A stretch of DNA of 64,000 nt. It comes from Otatea glauca (Eukaryota > Streptophyta > Magnoliopsida > Poales > Poaceae). The stretch lies in assembly GCA_036346275.1 (NCBI GenBank), contig CM070713.1, positions 57,159,567-57,223,566 of the forward strand, given 5' to 3'. Position numbers and translations under genes: made by a program. Below the pieces are notes generated by a model. It was not told where the DNA came from. It worked only from the letters and a program-made list of their open reading frames with translations, and ran no database searches. Position 1 is the first letter of the stretch. Every line of letters starts with the position of its first letter. This document shows, piece after piece, positions 35,600 through 46,635 of the stretch.

Positions 35600-37937
35600 C
35601 AGCGGAGAACTTATTCCATTCTTGTGAAGCGTAAGCACCGCGCTACGCCATGGAGTCGTGGACTTCGACGCGTTTCTATCGACTTTACCGAGGAGGCAGC
35701 TTGAGGACGAGAATAGTTCAGAGCCACCGAGAAGTCCGAGGAGGATCCAGAGGAGCGAGAGGGGAGCGAGGGGAGTGCAGGCTGTTGCAAGGACCCGAAT
35801 AGGTCATCGTGGATAGGTTTGTTCGATGCCGCCCACACCCGCCGTGTATGCGCCGGATCGCCTCACCAGTGGTGGATGAGTGAGTGTCGCCTTTGAGCTG
35901 TTGAGACTCGAGTGTGAGTCGCTGCCTTTAAGTTAGCCTTACCTTTCTAGTTGACGTTAAGGTTCGTGTTTAGTTTGCTTCTTTGTATTGCCGAGTGTGC
36001 AAAGATGTGTTGCAAAGCTTGTAGGCTTAAATAAGCACCATACCAAGTTAAATAAAGAATTGTTCATTTGGGTATAACATATCTCCCCGCTTTAGAAATT
36101 CTTACTTCTCATCTATGCTATATCTACCTTTCCTAACCTAAGAGGCAATTATCGATGGTGAATACTGAGGAAACAACGGTGCCAGAAGTGGATCACAGTA
36201 ATGACAATCCCAATGATGGAGGCAGCCTCAACCACCGCCAGTGGACATGCAGAATCTGGGAGCATTCCTTGCAAGACAGACTCAACCGATGTGCATAATG
36301 ATGCAAAGCAGATGCAAAGATGACCAATGGTGGCAACTCGTAACAATCATGGTGGACCTCGACCTATGTCCAAGCTATCGGATTTTATGAGGACTAGGCC
36401 ACCAACTTTCTTTGGAAACGTGAACCCTTTGGAAGCCGGCGATTGGCTTAGGACCATTGAGAAGAAGTCGCACATCACTCGGTGAGAGGCAATGAGAAGG
36501 TGCTCTCGCGCCTCATCAACTTGAAGGAACCGCCGCAGAATGGCGGGAGAATTATCGTGGCCGCCATGGAGCCCCGCAAGAAATAACTCGGGAGGAGTTC
36601 ACTAATGCTTTCCGCCAAGATCATGTCCTGTAGGGAATGATGGACCTTAAGAAAGAAGAGTTCGTGGCTTTAAAGCAAGGAGGCCAACCAAAGGTCAATA
36701 CTCAACAAGTTCACCTCGCTTAGCTCGCTATGCCCCAAGATGTAGCGACGGATAAAGCTAGGCGCCTGCTTTATGAAGGGATCAACTCAGGATTACAGTG
36801 GAACCGACATACCCACAATTTCCTGCATTCCAGAGTTAGTGAATAAGGCTCCGATCTTGGAGGATAAGCGCAAAGAGTCAGGTGAGAACCGTAGCGCTTG
36901 ATGAACAATCGTGGTGGACGCCCAAACCATCTACGCTTGAGGATGTCACCACGAAGAATTTGCTAGATTCCAACCACCACCGGGAACAAGACATCAACCC
37001 CGCATCGCGCCCGCCAATCGAATTTCGGCACCTCGCAAGCAAGGCAACAATGCACCAGAGGAAATCAAGAATCCGCAAAGGAAGAGATGCTATACTTGCA
37101 ACGAGCCATGCACTTTTCCAATAGGTGTCCACAAAAGGGAGGCATCACGCCAGCCGCTTCAACCTGGGAACAACACCGCTAAAGCACCAACATCGAGGAA
37201 ATCGTGCACCAAGCCAAGCCGAGCGACGCCACAACAATAGCGTGGAAGAATCAACCACATCACCACGATGGAGCTCAGAAGCTACGACGTCAGATCGGGT
37301 AAGTTCCCGGTCAACTCGATTACTGCCACGCTTTGTTTGATTCGAGCTTCGTGATTCGCTTGTTTCTCAAAGTTTTGCAACCAAGAATGGATTTAAAGTG
37401 GTGAATCTTAAGTGTGTTTTAGTCCAAGCCCCGTGATCCGAGCTTAGATCTAGCCTTGGGTGTTTGGGAGCTGTTGCTTATGGATGGGATAGAATTTCTA
37501 GCTTAATCTTATCTTGATAGATGCGCAATCCCTAGACGCCATCCTTGGAATGGATTGGCTGTCAAAGCATAAGGTCATTTTGGATTGTGGGCCAAGGATC
37601 GCGACTTTGGAAGGCCCTAGTGGCAAGAAAGTGGAGTTCCAAGCGACCGCAGCCGAGATGGATGCTTAATGGTCAATCAGCATGAAAGCCATCAAGATGG
37701 AAGACGCAAGCAAGAGCTGTGAGTACCTTGACGTGTTTCGTAAGATTTGCCAGATTGCCACCGACCGAGATATCGAGTTTGTTATCGAGTTAGCACTCTG
37801 CACAAAGACCGATATCAAAAGACCATATCGGATGCCTACCGATGAGTTAGTGGAAATGAAGAAGCGATTGAGGAGCCGCAAGAGAAAGGTTTCATTAGAC
37901 CTAGTTCATCGCCGGGAGCCCCGCTTTGTTCGCTCCT
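35600..37937 (+). pseudogene. Gag-protease remnant of plus-strand element
   Basis: On the plus strand, 35600-36000 corresponds to the leader ORF and 36150-37290 to gag (zinc knuckle around 37087-37130). 37290-37937 covers protease and the start of RT (GCTACGACGTCAGATCGGG to the RT approach). The coding frame is broken many times. In the zinc knuckle the codon corresponding to Arg in copies a and b reads CAC (His), the family norm. Confidence 0.8.
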
Positions 37938-37988
37938 TAGTGTGATCAAGGCAAGACATCCACATACCCTCTGCCCATCGGGCCCACC

Positions 37989-38530
37989 AGACCATAAGAG
38001 TCTCTACTCAATCGACACAATATTGTCACTTGCCCATCAAAAGCCAATGGTAAGTTGCATTGTCATCAACCCAAGGAATTTTGAAGCTAAGATTGGAAGA
38101 TTCGATTAAAGAAGGTCAAGAAATGACCTAGCCTTAGATTTTACTCGATGAACAAGGGACCATGTTCTTCAAGGTCAATTTGTGCCAAATAAAAAGCACC
38201 ACACGATGCCATCCAAAGTGCTAAATTCATTTGAAAGAGAGATTCGGTGGCCAAGTATGAGCGTTGGTTGCATGTTGCGCTATGCGATGATGCATCAAAG
38301 ACCACCGTTCATTGCGGTAGCCGCTGAAAATTCCTGGAATGGAAGTGGAGGAAATCGAATGGATTTTATCACCGTTTACCTAAGACTCGAAGGTTACGAT
38401 TCCATTTGGGTTATCGTGGATCACCAAGGTCGATCCCAAGAAGACCACTTACACCGAGATCGCTTTCACGTAATCTGTACATGTCAAGGATTGTATGTTT
38501 GCATGGACACACATCAAGTTCATAAGGTGA
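37989..38530 (+). pseudogene. RNase H-integrase scrap of plus-strand element
   Basis: A short plus-strand segment matches the inverse of the RNase H end (GACCATAAGAG, DHKS motif) and parts of the integrase zinc-binding and core regions of copies a and b. It is heavily deleted and runs directly into the second LTR. Confidence 0.65.
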
Positions 38531-38539
38531 GTGCACAAA

Positions 38540-40983
38540 CCGTTGATGGAGATCCAACTACGAACCTTTCGCCACCGAGCTGCGTCGGGGTTATCGATGG
38601 ATGACGCGTGGACGCCCTCGTCTGCGTTACCTCTCGAAGTCGCCACGAGTCCGCGCCGCCACGGAGCCAACCTTGAGTTCGGCCTTGCACGCCCTGTGCG
38701 ACTATTTAAGTCCTCGAGGCGGCGCCGAGATCCTCATCTCGAGCCGCGTGTTCTGGTAATTCGAGCCCTGTTACCGCCACAAGCTTCGCGAAAGAGCTCG
38801 CCGGAGTTGTGTAGGAAGCCGCCATGGGTTTGACTGCATTCACGCCGCCGGGTTGTCTTCCGTCGCGGTGCCCCGGATCGGAGCTTCGGTTAGTGCGCGA
38901 CCGGATTCGAGGGTTTCGCCGCCGAAGGACCCTCGTTTCACCGCCGCCATCGCCTTCTTCATCGCCGGTAAGGTTGCGCCGCCGCCGCCATCTTCGGAGC
39001 AAAGTTGACAACCGTCCGATCTAGTGGACGCCTCCCAGTTGAGCCGCGTAGTCGCCGCCGGCCGCGATCATCCGAGATCGTCCGATCTTCGCGGGCGGTC
39101 CCGATCTCGCCACGCTGCCGATGATCGGGCGCGACGCGCGCGGTGTCAAGCACCAACCGGATGCAACCCGCGTGTTTGCACGAAGCCGCGAGGCGCTGGG
39201 ACCGTGTCCACGGTGGCCGTAGGTGGTTCCGCGGACCGCGGCCCATGGACCAGACGCGCTGGCAAGATCGATTGGCCGGCGCCGACTGACGCCAAGATGA
39301 CGCCTGGCCGACGCATAATCGGTTTTTCGTAATAAAACAAATCTGTTAATTTCGAATTTCGATTTTCTGATTTCAGATTTATTTCAAACTTCAAAAGGCT
39401 ATATCTTTTGCATCGTAACTCGGATTTGAGTGATTCCAGTTTCTAAAATTTGTAAAATTGAGATCTATTTAATGGTGAATTTTATTTGATTTTTGGAGTT
39501 CAATTGCTCTCTGTTTTGCTATTTATTTGCTTTTCTTTCGCGACGCTGTGAGACGCTGAATTGTGCGACGCTCGAGGAAGATCAAGCAACTCAAGAGCAA
39601 GCTCCGATCAAGATCAGGACCTATTCCAAGGCAAGTTGTGCTTTGATCATGTTGAACCCATGTTTATAAAATTGCTACGCTTGATTTACACTATTGCATA
39701 TATTTCAAGTATACAACCGTTTCAAATTAGATTGGGCTTAGCTAATATACCGATTGATCTATACCCTACCTTGTCATTGTATGCCATGATCCATTGTCAC
39801 CCTAGATTGGTTTAATATAGTTGGTTAATAACTACAATCAACATTGGAGGTTTAGTTCAATAGTTGCTTAGCCATGCCACGTCATCACATGTGCCGTAAT
39901 CATGGATAATTAATCTTGATTAATGGAATATGGAACAATGTTATGAACTTGTGTGTCATGTGGGATCACACGATGAGATTGAGTTGTTGTGGCGAGTCGT
40001 CACGCGAACGATGTTGAATTGTTGATGGCACGTGGTGCTTGGTAATCAATCGTGATGATAACTTAGATTGGGGCAAGTGGCAAGCGAGGAGGTTAAGGTG
40101 GGCCCGATGGGCGATGGTATGTGGATGTCTTGCCTTGATCACACTAAGGACTTAACCTTGCAAGCCTTTGACTGAGTCAATCATGCAACCACATGTCCGT
40201 ATGGGCCACCTAAGTGAGTAATTTGCAAAGTCTTAATGTTGATACTATCGTGGTCTGTGAGTTCCTGTCGGTGTAATTCACATGGCGCAAGAGGGGCCCC
40301 GGATGTGATTTTGCACCAAACCGTGTTGAAACCTTAGCGGTAGTATCGGGTTAAGATAGAGCATTGTAAAGGCTTTGTTATAATCTCCGCTTTGTGGTGT
40401 TTGGTTGTATCACGGGTAAAGTGCATAACCTCCGCAGAGTGTGAAACTATTCTGATAGCCGTGTTTCATGTATTGAGCAATGCTCGGGAATTACAGCTAA
40501 GGGTTAGCTTAATTAATCGACAACTTAGTTGGGATGGCGGGATGCCATATGGAAAATGAATTTGATTTAGGATTGGAAACTTGGTTTATTGAGAAATATC
40601 CATTATTTGTTTTACATTCTTACAATCTATTTATCAGATTCTGTCAGAATGTCGCTTATTGCAAAATAGCCATGATAGCCTACCCTTTGGAATAAGCCTT
40701 ACATGTAGATAAATAGAATTGCATTCCAGGCACAACTTGTTGAGTGCTTTAAGTACTCACCTTGCCAAACAACAATAATCAACGCTTGAAGAATCACACT
40801 GTGTTGGAAGATGAAGTCCAAGAAGACACGAGTCATTAGGGTCCGAGCCTTGTCGGTTGCTGTGGTGACTGATGAGCTACCACGTCAATAATGTAAGTTG
40901 GTCATAAGATCATACATTTAGTTATATCAATAAATGATCTCATCGCAACACAGCTGGGTTCAATCGGTGATTCGGTCCTTACA
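38540..40983 (+). repeat. Plus-strand LTR, right copy, 5'-truncated
   Basis: It starts at a position equivalent to ~32398 of the left copy (GTTGATGGAGATCCAAC) and ends GATTCGGTCCTTACA. It is otherwise collinear with the left copy, including the subfamily-specific GC-rich block. Confidence 0.82.
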
Positions 40984-42882
40984 ACTCGCCACAACAACTG
41001 TGATTCCACATACATTGTTCCATATTCCATTAATCAAGATTAATTATCAATGATTCTGACACATGTGATGACGTGGCAAGGCTAAGCAACTAATACGAAC
41101 TAATCCTCCAATGTTGATCATAATTACTAATCAACTATATTAAACCAATCTAGGGTGACAATGGATCATGGCATACAATGACAAGGTAGGTGTAGATCAA
41201 TCGGCATATTAGCTAAACCCAATCTAATTTAAAACAGTTGTATATTTGAAATATATGCAATAGGGTAAATCAGACATAGCAATTTTATAAACATGGGTTC
41301 AACATGATCAAAGCACAACTTGCCTTGGAATAGGTCCTGATCTGGTTCTGGAACTTGCTCTTGAGTTGCTGGATCTTCCTCCGAAGTGTCGCACAATTCA
41401 ACGCTCACGCTGCACAAGGAGAAAAGCAAATAAATACCAAAACAGAGAGCAAATGAACTCCAAAAATCAAATAAAATTCACCATTAAATAGATCTCAATT
41501 TTACAAATTTTTAGAAACTGGAATCACTCAAATCCGAGTTACGATGCAAAAGATATAGCCTTTTGAAGTTTGAAATAAATCAAATCGAAAAATCGTAAAT
41601 TCGGAATTAACAGATTTATTTTTATTCGAAAAAGCGATTTATGACGTCAGCGTGACATCAGCCCCGATTCGAGACCAACCAAACGCTGCCACGTGGTTAT
41701 CGTCCATGGATCGCGTCCACGGATCTTCTCGGTCCACGCGCACCCGTTTACGCGGTCGTCATCGACACGCGCGGGCGCGTCTCGGTGATCGGATCTCCAC
41801 GCCGCTTACCGGCATGCCACGCCAAATACGCCACCTCGGCCGATCCGATCCGGCCGCCACGCAGCGACACACGGCGACGAACCAAGAAACCACGCCGACG
41901 GCGATGGCGCGGATACCTAGGGTCGTCGGCGCGAGGTTGGGAAGTACCTTCGCACGCCTCGGCGTTGCGAATCGGGTGACGCGATCGATCCTCCTCTCGA
42001 CCACCGGAACGCCGGCGACGAGGACTTCTTCATCGGGCGGCGCGGTCTCCTCGGCGATCTCTTCTTCCGACGATGCTCGGCAAAATTAGCGCGCACGGAT
42101 GCTCAACAACCACGGCGCGAAGCGCGTAAGGTGCGAGCCGCGATGGCTTGACGGCGGTGAATCGACAGATCTTCGACGCGGCGGCGCTCGGCAAATCTCC
42201 GCGAAATCACAACGAATCGGCGGCGCTCTCACGGGCTAAACCTAGGGTTTCGGTTGCTTGGGGTATTACGCAGCTCGTGCTCGCCTTTTATAGCGCTAGG
42301 GCCGGTTGCCTTGCCCGATTGCTCCGCGGAGTCCATGGCGGACACGGAGCAGAGTCCGGCACGGACACGCGAAGAAGATGACCGGATCGGCGACACGTGG
42401 CAAATCGGACGGCAAAGATAGAACAGAAGTCCTCAACCGGTACGCATTGCTCTCATCCCTTCGATCTGAATCCAACGGCCAGGATTAAACTTCTAGAAAA
42501 TGGGCCGAACGGGCCACGCCGCTCCGGGCGCTTCCGCACGGAAAATGGGCCAAGCCCACTATTGTTCATGCAGATTTTAAAAGGTTTTTCCATTCAAAAT
42601 AATTCCAGAAATTCATTTTATTTATTTTAGGCAATAAAATAATCGGGAAAAATCCAAGAAAAATCTCAAAAATACTTTGAGACATTCTGAACTCCAATAA
42701 AATATTTTTGGCAAAACTTTATTTTAACTTTGCACAGATTTAGATAGATTTGAATAAAAGGCAATAAACTTGATTTCAAATTAATTCAAATAAATCCAGA
42801 AAAATCCAAATAAATTCCAGAAAATCATAAATGCACAAATAAGAAATAAAAACTTAATTAAGCCAAATTTTGGGATGTTACA

Positions 42883-44375
42883 AACCTCCCCCTTAATGTA
42901 ATCTCGACCCGAGATTGGTGGCTAACTAGAGAATAGGTTCTGAATTCGACTTCAAATCCTCTTCTCGCCTCCCAAGTGGCTTCACTTTCTAATGATTGCT
43001 CCATCAACTCGCAAAGCGAATAGACTTGTTTCGGTCTTGCGCTCCATAAAATCCAAAATTCGACCGGTTGCTCTTTGTAAGTCAAATCTTCTTGCACTCA
43101 ATTGCATCCAACGGGTTTGCTCTGGCACTCGAGACACTTCTTAAGTCGCGACACATGGAATACATCATGCACTCCTGCCAATGACTGAGGCAACCCTAAC
43201 TGATACGCTACCTCTCCTCGACGACTCAGAATCTTGAACGGACCGACATATCTTGGCGCGAGCTTCCCTTTAACATGAAATCTTTTAACGCCCTTAAGAG
43301 GGGTAACTCTAAGATACACATGATCTTCTGGTTCAAAACTCAATTCTCGGTGACGGTTATCTGCGTAGCTTTTGTCTTGACTATGCTATCTTCAACCTTT
43401 CTCTGATCATTGCGACTTGACTTTCGGCTTCCTCGAGGATATCTGGCCCGAAAACCAAACGCTCTCCTGTTTCATTCTAATTTAACGGAGTACGACAAGC
43501 ACGTCCATACAACGCCTCAAATGGTGACATCTGCAGGCTAGCTTGATAGCTGTTATTGTAACTGAATTCTGCATATGGCAAACTTTTATCCCAAGATGTA
43601 GCATAAGCTAAAGCACAAGCTCTCAACATATCTTCTAAAATCTGATTTACTCTTTCGGTCTGACCATCTGTCTGCGGGTGATATGCTGTACTAAAATTCA
43701 GACGAGTTCCCATTGCTTCGCAAACTTATTCCAAAATCTTGAGGTAAATTGGGTCCTCCGTCTCGACACGATCTTCTTGGGCACTCCATGCAAATATACA
43801 ATCCTTGACATGTACAACTCCGCTAAACGATCTCCGAGTAAGTGGTCTTTCTCGATAAAATGGGCGACCTTGGTTAGACGATCCACAATAACCCAAATGG
43901 AATCGCACCCTCTCCGAGTTTTAGGTAAACCGTGATAAAGTCCATTCGATTTCCTCCCACTTCCATTCCGAATTTTCAATGGTCGCAACAAACCAATGGT
44001 CTTTGATGCATAGCTTTACCCTCGACATACGTCGCATAAAGCAACATGCTCAGCTACTTCACGCTTCATGTTAGGCCACCAAAATCTCTCTTTCAAATCC
44101 TGGTACATCTTGGCACTTCCTGGATGAATCGAGTACTTAGAATCATGAGCTTCCTCAAGAATCAATTGTTTGATCCTTTTATTCTTAGACGCAAATTCGC
44201 CTTTGAAAAACATGGTTCCTTGCTCATCCAGAGTGAAATCTACGGCTAGGCCTTCTTCCTTTTTAGCCTTGATCTTAGAAATTTTATCGTCATCTTTCTG
44301 GCCTTCACTAATCTGACCCTCCAGTGTTGGCTTCATTTCCAGTGCAGTTACCATTCCTTGCGGAACGACTTCCAA
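42883..44375 (-). pseudogene. Integrase and chromodomain region, Tekay-like copy c
   Basis: The polypurine tract lies at 42883-42893. The integrase C-terminus with the GPY/F module is at 43098-43343 and the core with HPQTDGQTERVNQ at 43477-43713. The Asp-bearing part is at 43698-43991 and the zinc-binding domain (HPGSAKMYQDLKERFWWPN) at 44016-44375. The 43477-43713 and 44016-44375 segments are longer and cleaner than in copies a and b. Confidence 0.85.
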
Positions 44376-44393
44376 CCTTAGTTTTTGAAATTC

Positions 44394-45617
44394 CTAGCAT
44401 AGTTTTGGTTGATCTTCCATTGTTAGCGTATTTGCGCTATGGCTCTTTCGACTCAGAGCATCTGCTACCACATTGGCTTTCCCGGGATGATAATGAATTC
44501 CCACATTATAATCCTTAATTAGCTCTAGCCACCTTCGCTGTCTCATATTCAGATCTGCTTGAGTGAATATGTATTTCAGGCTCTTATGGTCTGTATATAT
44601 CTCACATCTATTTCCTATGAGATAATGACGCCATATCTTTAAAGCATGCACTACGGCTGCTAACTCCAAATCATGCGTTGGGTAGTTCACCTCATGCGGT
44701 CTTAACTGTCTCGACGCATAAGCAACGACTTTGCCTTCTTGCATTAACACGCATCCCAAGCCTTGCTTTGAAGCATCGCAATAAATATCAAATCCATTAC
44801 GCATATCCGTAACACTAATACGGGCCGCTGTTAAACGCTTCTTTAATTCCATAAAGCTTTTCTCGCACTCTGGCGTCCATGCAAACTTCTTTTCCTTTTT
44901 CAACAACTGCGTCAGGGGTTTAGCAATTGTCGAGAATCCTTCTATGAACCGACGGTAATATCCCGCCATTCCCAGAAAACTACGGATCTGAGTTACAGAC
45001 TTCGGTTGCTCCCAATGCAACACTGCATCCACTTTGCTGGGGTCAACTGCAACTCCTTTAGTAGTCATTACATGACCAAGAAATTCAACCTTTTCCTTCC
45101 AAAATTCACACTTGCTAAACTTAGCATATAGCTGATGTTCTCGCAGCCTGTCTAAAACCATCCTCAGATGTTCTGCATGCTCTTCCTCTGTCTTCGAGTA
45201 AACCAAGATATCGTCTATAAAGACTACAACAAACTTATCCAAATATTCCATGAAAACCTTATTCGTAATGTTCATGAAATATGCAGGGGCATTCGTCAAT
45301 CCAAATGACATGACTGTGAACTCATAATGTCCATATCGCGTAGAAAACGCAGTCTTAGGCACATCCTCCGCTCGGATCTTCAACTGATGGTATCCCGAAC
45401 GAAGATCTATCTTGGAGAAAACTCCAGCTCCTCTTAACTGATCAAATAAGTCATCGATCCTGGGCAACGGATACTTATTCTTGATCGTTACTTCATTCAG
45501 TGCGATTGGGCGCAGGCGTTTCTCTTCGTCGAAGCGGCGCAGGCGTTGGGCGATCGGCTTTGAGCCCGGTCGGATGCTCAAGGAGTGCTCGACGACCTCC
45601 CTGGGAATTCCTGGCAT
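44394..45617 (-). CDS. Chimeric Tat/Tekay reverse transcriptase-RNase H ORF
   Basis: This 407-aa frame begins with about 39 residues typical of the Tat-lineage RT approach (GIPREVVEHSLSIRPGSKP, RRFDEEKR). At ~45500 it passes in frame into Tekay-type RT at LNEVTIKNKYPLPRIDDLF. The Tekay part keeps KIDLRSGYHQ, the catalytic FIDDILVYSK (residues ~140-152) and the RNase H region with YCDASKQGLG and YTDHKSL. The palm segment that normally precedes LNEV is missing, so a working polymerase is unlikely despite the open frame. It marks the right-hand junction between the outer Tat element and the inner array. Confidence 0.85.
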   Translation of the reverse strand: MPGIPREVVEHSLSIRPGSKPIAQRLRRFDEEKRLRPIALNEVTIKNKYPLPRIDDLFDQLRGAGVFSKIDLRSGYHQLKIRAEDVPKTAFSTRYGHYEFTVMSFGLTNAPAYFMNITNKVFMEYLDKFVVVFIDDILVYSKTEEEHAEHLRMVLDRLREHQLYAKFSKCEFWKEKVEFLGHVMTTKGVAVDPSKVDAVLHWEQPKSVTQIRSFLGMAGYYRRFIEGFSTIAKPLTQLLKKEKKFAWTPECEKSFMELKKRLTAARISVTDMRNGFDIYCDASKQGLGCVLMQEGKVVAYASRQLRPHEVNYPTHDLELAAVVHALKIWRHYLIGNRCEIYTDHKSLKYIFTQADLNMRQRRWLELIKDYNVGIHYHPGKANVVADALSRKSHSANTLTMEDQPKLC

Positions 45618-45798
45618 GTCGGAGGACTTCCACGCAAAGACATCGTTATTGGCGCGGAGGAAGTCGACGAGCGCCCTTTCCTATTTGGCGGGGAGTGTGG
45701 CTCCGACCCGCACGGTCTTGGTCTGATCGCCGGGATCGACCGCAACCTTCTTCGTGTCCTCAGCGGACTTGAAGGATCCCGCCCCCGTCTTGCTGGAC

Positions 45799-46635
45799 TC
45801 AGGGGCGGACTCGGAGGATTCCCTCCGAAGGTTGGCGAGCTCGGCGGACGCGATGACCGCCGATGCTAGCTCGCAACTGCTTCGCTCGCAGTTGTAAGCA
45901 AGCTGGAAGGACGGCCACGTGATGACTCCGCGCCCGCATCTTCGCCAGATAGATGTAGCTGGGGACCACCATGAACTTTGCATAGCATGGCCTCCCCAGG
46001 ATGGCGTGGTAGGATCCGGGAAAACCCACGACCTCAAAAGTGAGGGTCTCGGTGCGGAAATTTTCCGGTCCTCCAAAGGTGACGGGCAAGTCGATCTGCC
46101 TGAGCGGGTGGGCCTGCTGGCTAGGGATGACGCCGTGGAAAGGCACCTTGCTCGGTCGAAGACTCAAGCGGGGGACCCCCATGGCGTCGAGCGTCTCAAC
46201 ATAGAGGATGTTGAGGCCGCCACCATCCCCATTAGCACCTTTGTGAGGCGCTTTCCCACGATGGGGTTGACCACAAGCGGGTATCTCCCCGGCTGTGGGA
46301 TGTGATCGGGGTGATCGGTCCGATCGAAGGTGATCGGGGACTTTGACCACCGAAGATATTGGGGGACGACTGGCGTGACGGTTTGGACCTCGCGGTAGGC
46401 GAGCTTGAGCCGACGCTTTTCGGCGTAGCATGCCGATCCGCCGAAGATCATAAGGCAGCCGTCGGGTTCGGGAACTCGCCGTCGCCATCTTTTCGTGGGT
46501 CTGGGGCGGTGGCCGCTTCTTTCCTTTGCCCCGCGGCATCGTGGGGGCGCCGGAGAGGAAGCGCCTTAGGACCTCGCAGTCCTGGTACTTGTGTTTGACG
46601 GGGAACCCGTGGTGTGGGCACGAGCTGTCCATCAA
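45799..46635 (-). CDS. Tat-lineage gag C-terminus and aspartic protease
   Basis: This minus-strand frame (278 aa) belongs to the outer element. The N-terminal part contains a short Cys/His segment (CPHHGFPVKHKYQDC) seen at the end of Tat gag proteins. The C-terminal half carries the retropepsin-like domain: LRQIDLPVTFGG, ETLTFEVV, then YHAILGRPCYAKFMVVPSY, where AILGRP is the flap-to-core signature. It overlaps the gag frame by 4 bases, implying a frameshift between gag and pol or an indel. Confidence 0.82.
   Translation of the reverse strand: MMDSSCPHHGFPVKHKYQDCEVLRRFLSGAPTMPRGKGKKRPPPQTHEKMATASSRTRRLPYDLRRIGMLRRKASAQARLPRGPNRHASRPPISSVVKVPDHLRSDRSPRSHPTAGEIPACGQPHRGKAPHKGANGDGGGLNILYVETLDAMGVPRLSLRPSKVPFHGVIPSQQAHPLRQIDLPVTFGGPENFRTETLTFEVVGFPGSYHAILGRPCYAKFMVVPSYIYLAKMRARSHHVAVLPACLQLRAKQLRASIGGHRVRRARQPSEGILRVRP

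Larger units (their letters stand above)
32203..40983 (+). mobile_element. Rearranged plus-strand relative of the Tekay-like element
   Basis: An LTR of a related subfamily (32203-34905) and a second, 5'-truncated copy (about 38540-40983) lie on the plus strand, both ending GGTCCTTACA. Both LTR ends are followed by ACTCG, and ACTCG also precedes 32203 (32198-32202, 34906-34910, 40984-40988), giving a 5-bp TSD. The interior is scrambled. A piece of minus-strand LTR c occupies 34906-35590, a second scrap of it occupies ~37938-37988, and RT is missing. The left end lacks a clear TG. Either repeated rearrangement or misassembly could explain this. Confidence 0.75.
31031..42882 (-). repeat. LTR c of Tekay-like array, split by a plus-strand element
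   Basis: The left part (31031-32202) matches LTR a/b from its start to GACATGACTCG. The right part resumes with ACTCGCCACAAC at 40984 and continues to GGGATGTTACA at 42882. Everything in between is an insertion in the opposite orientation. LTR c is the 5' LTR of copy b and the 3' LTR of copy c. Confidence 0.88.
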
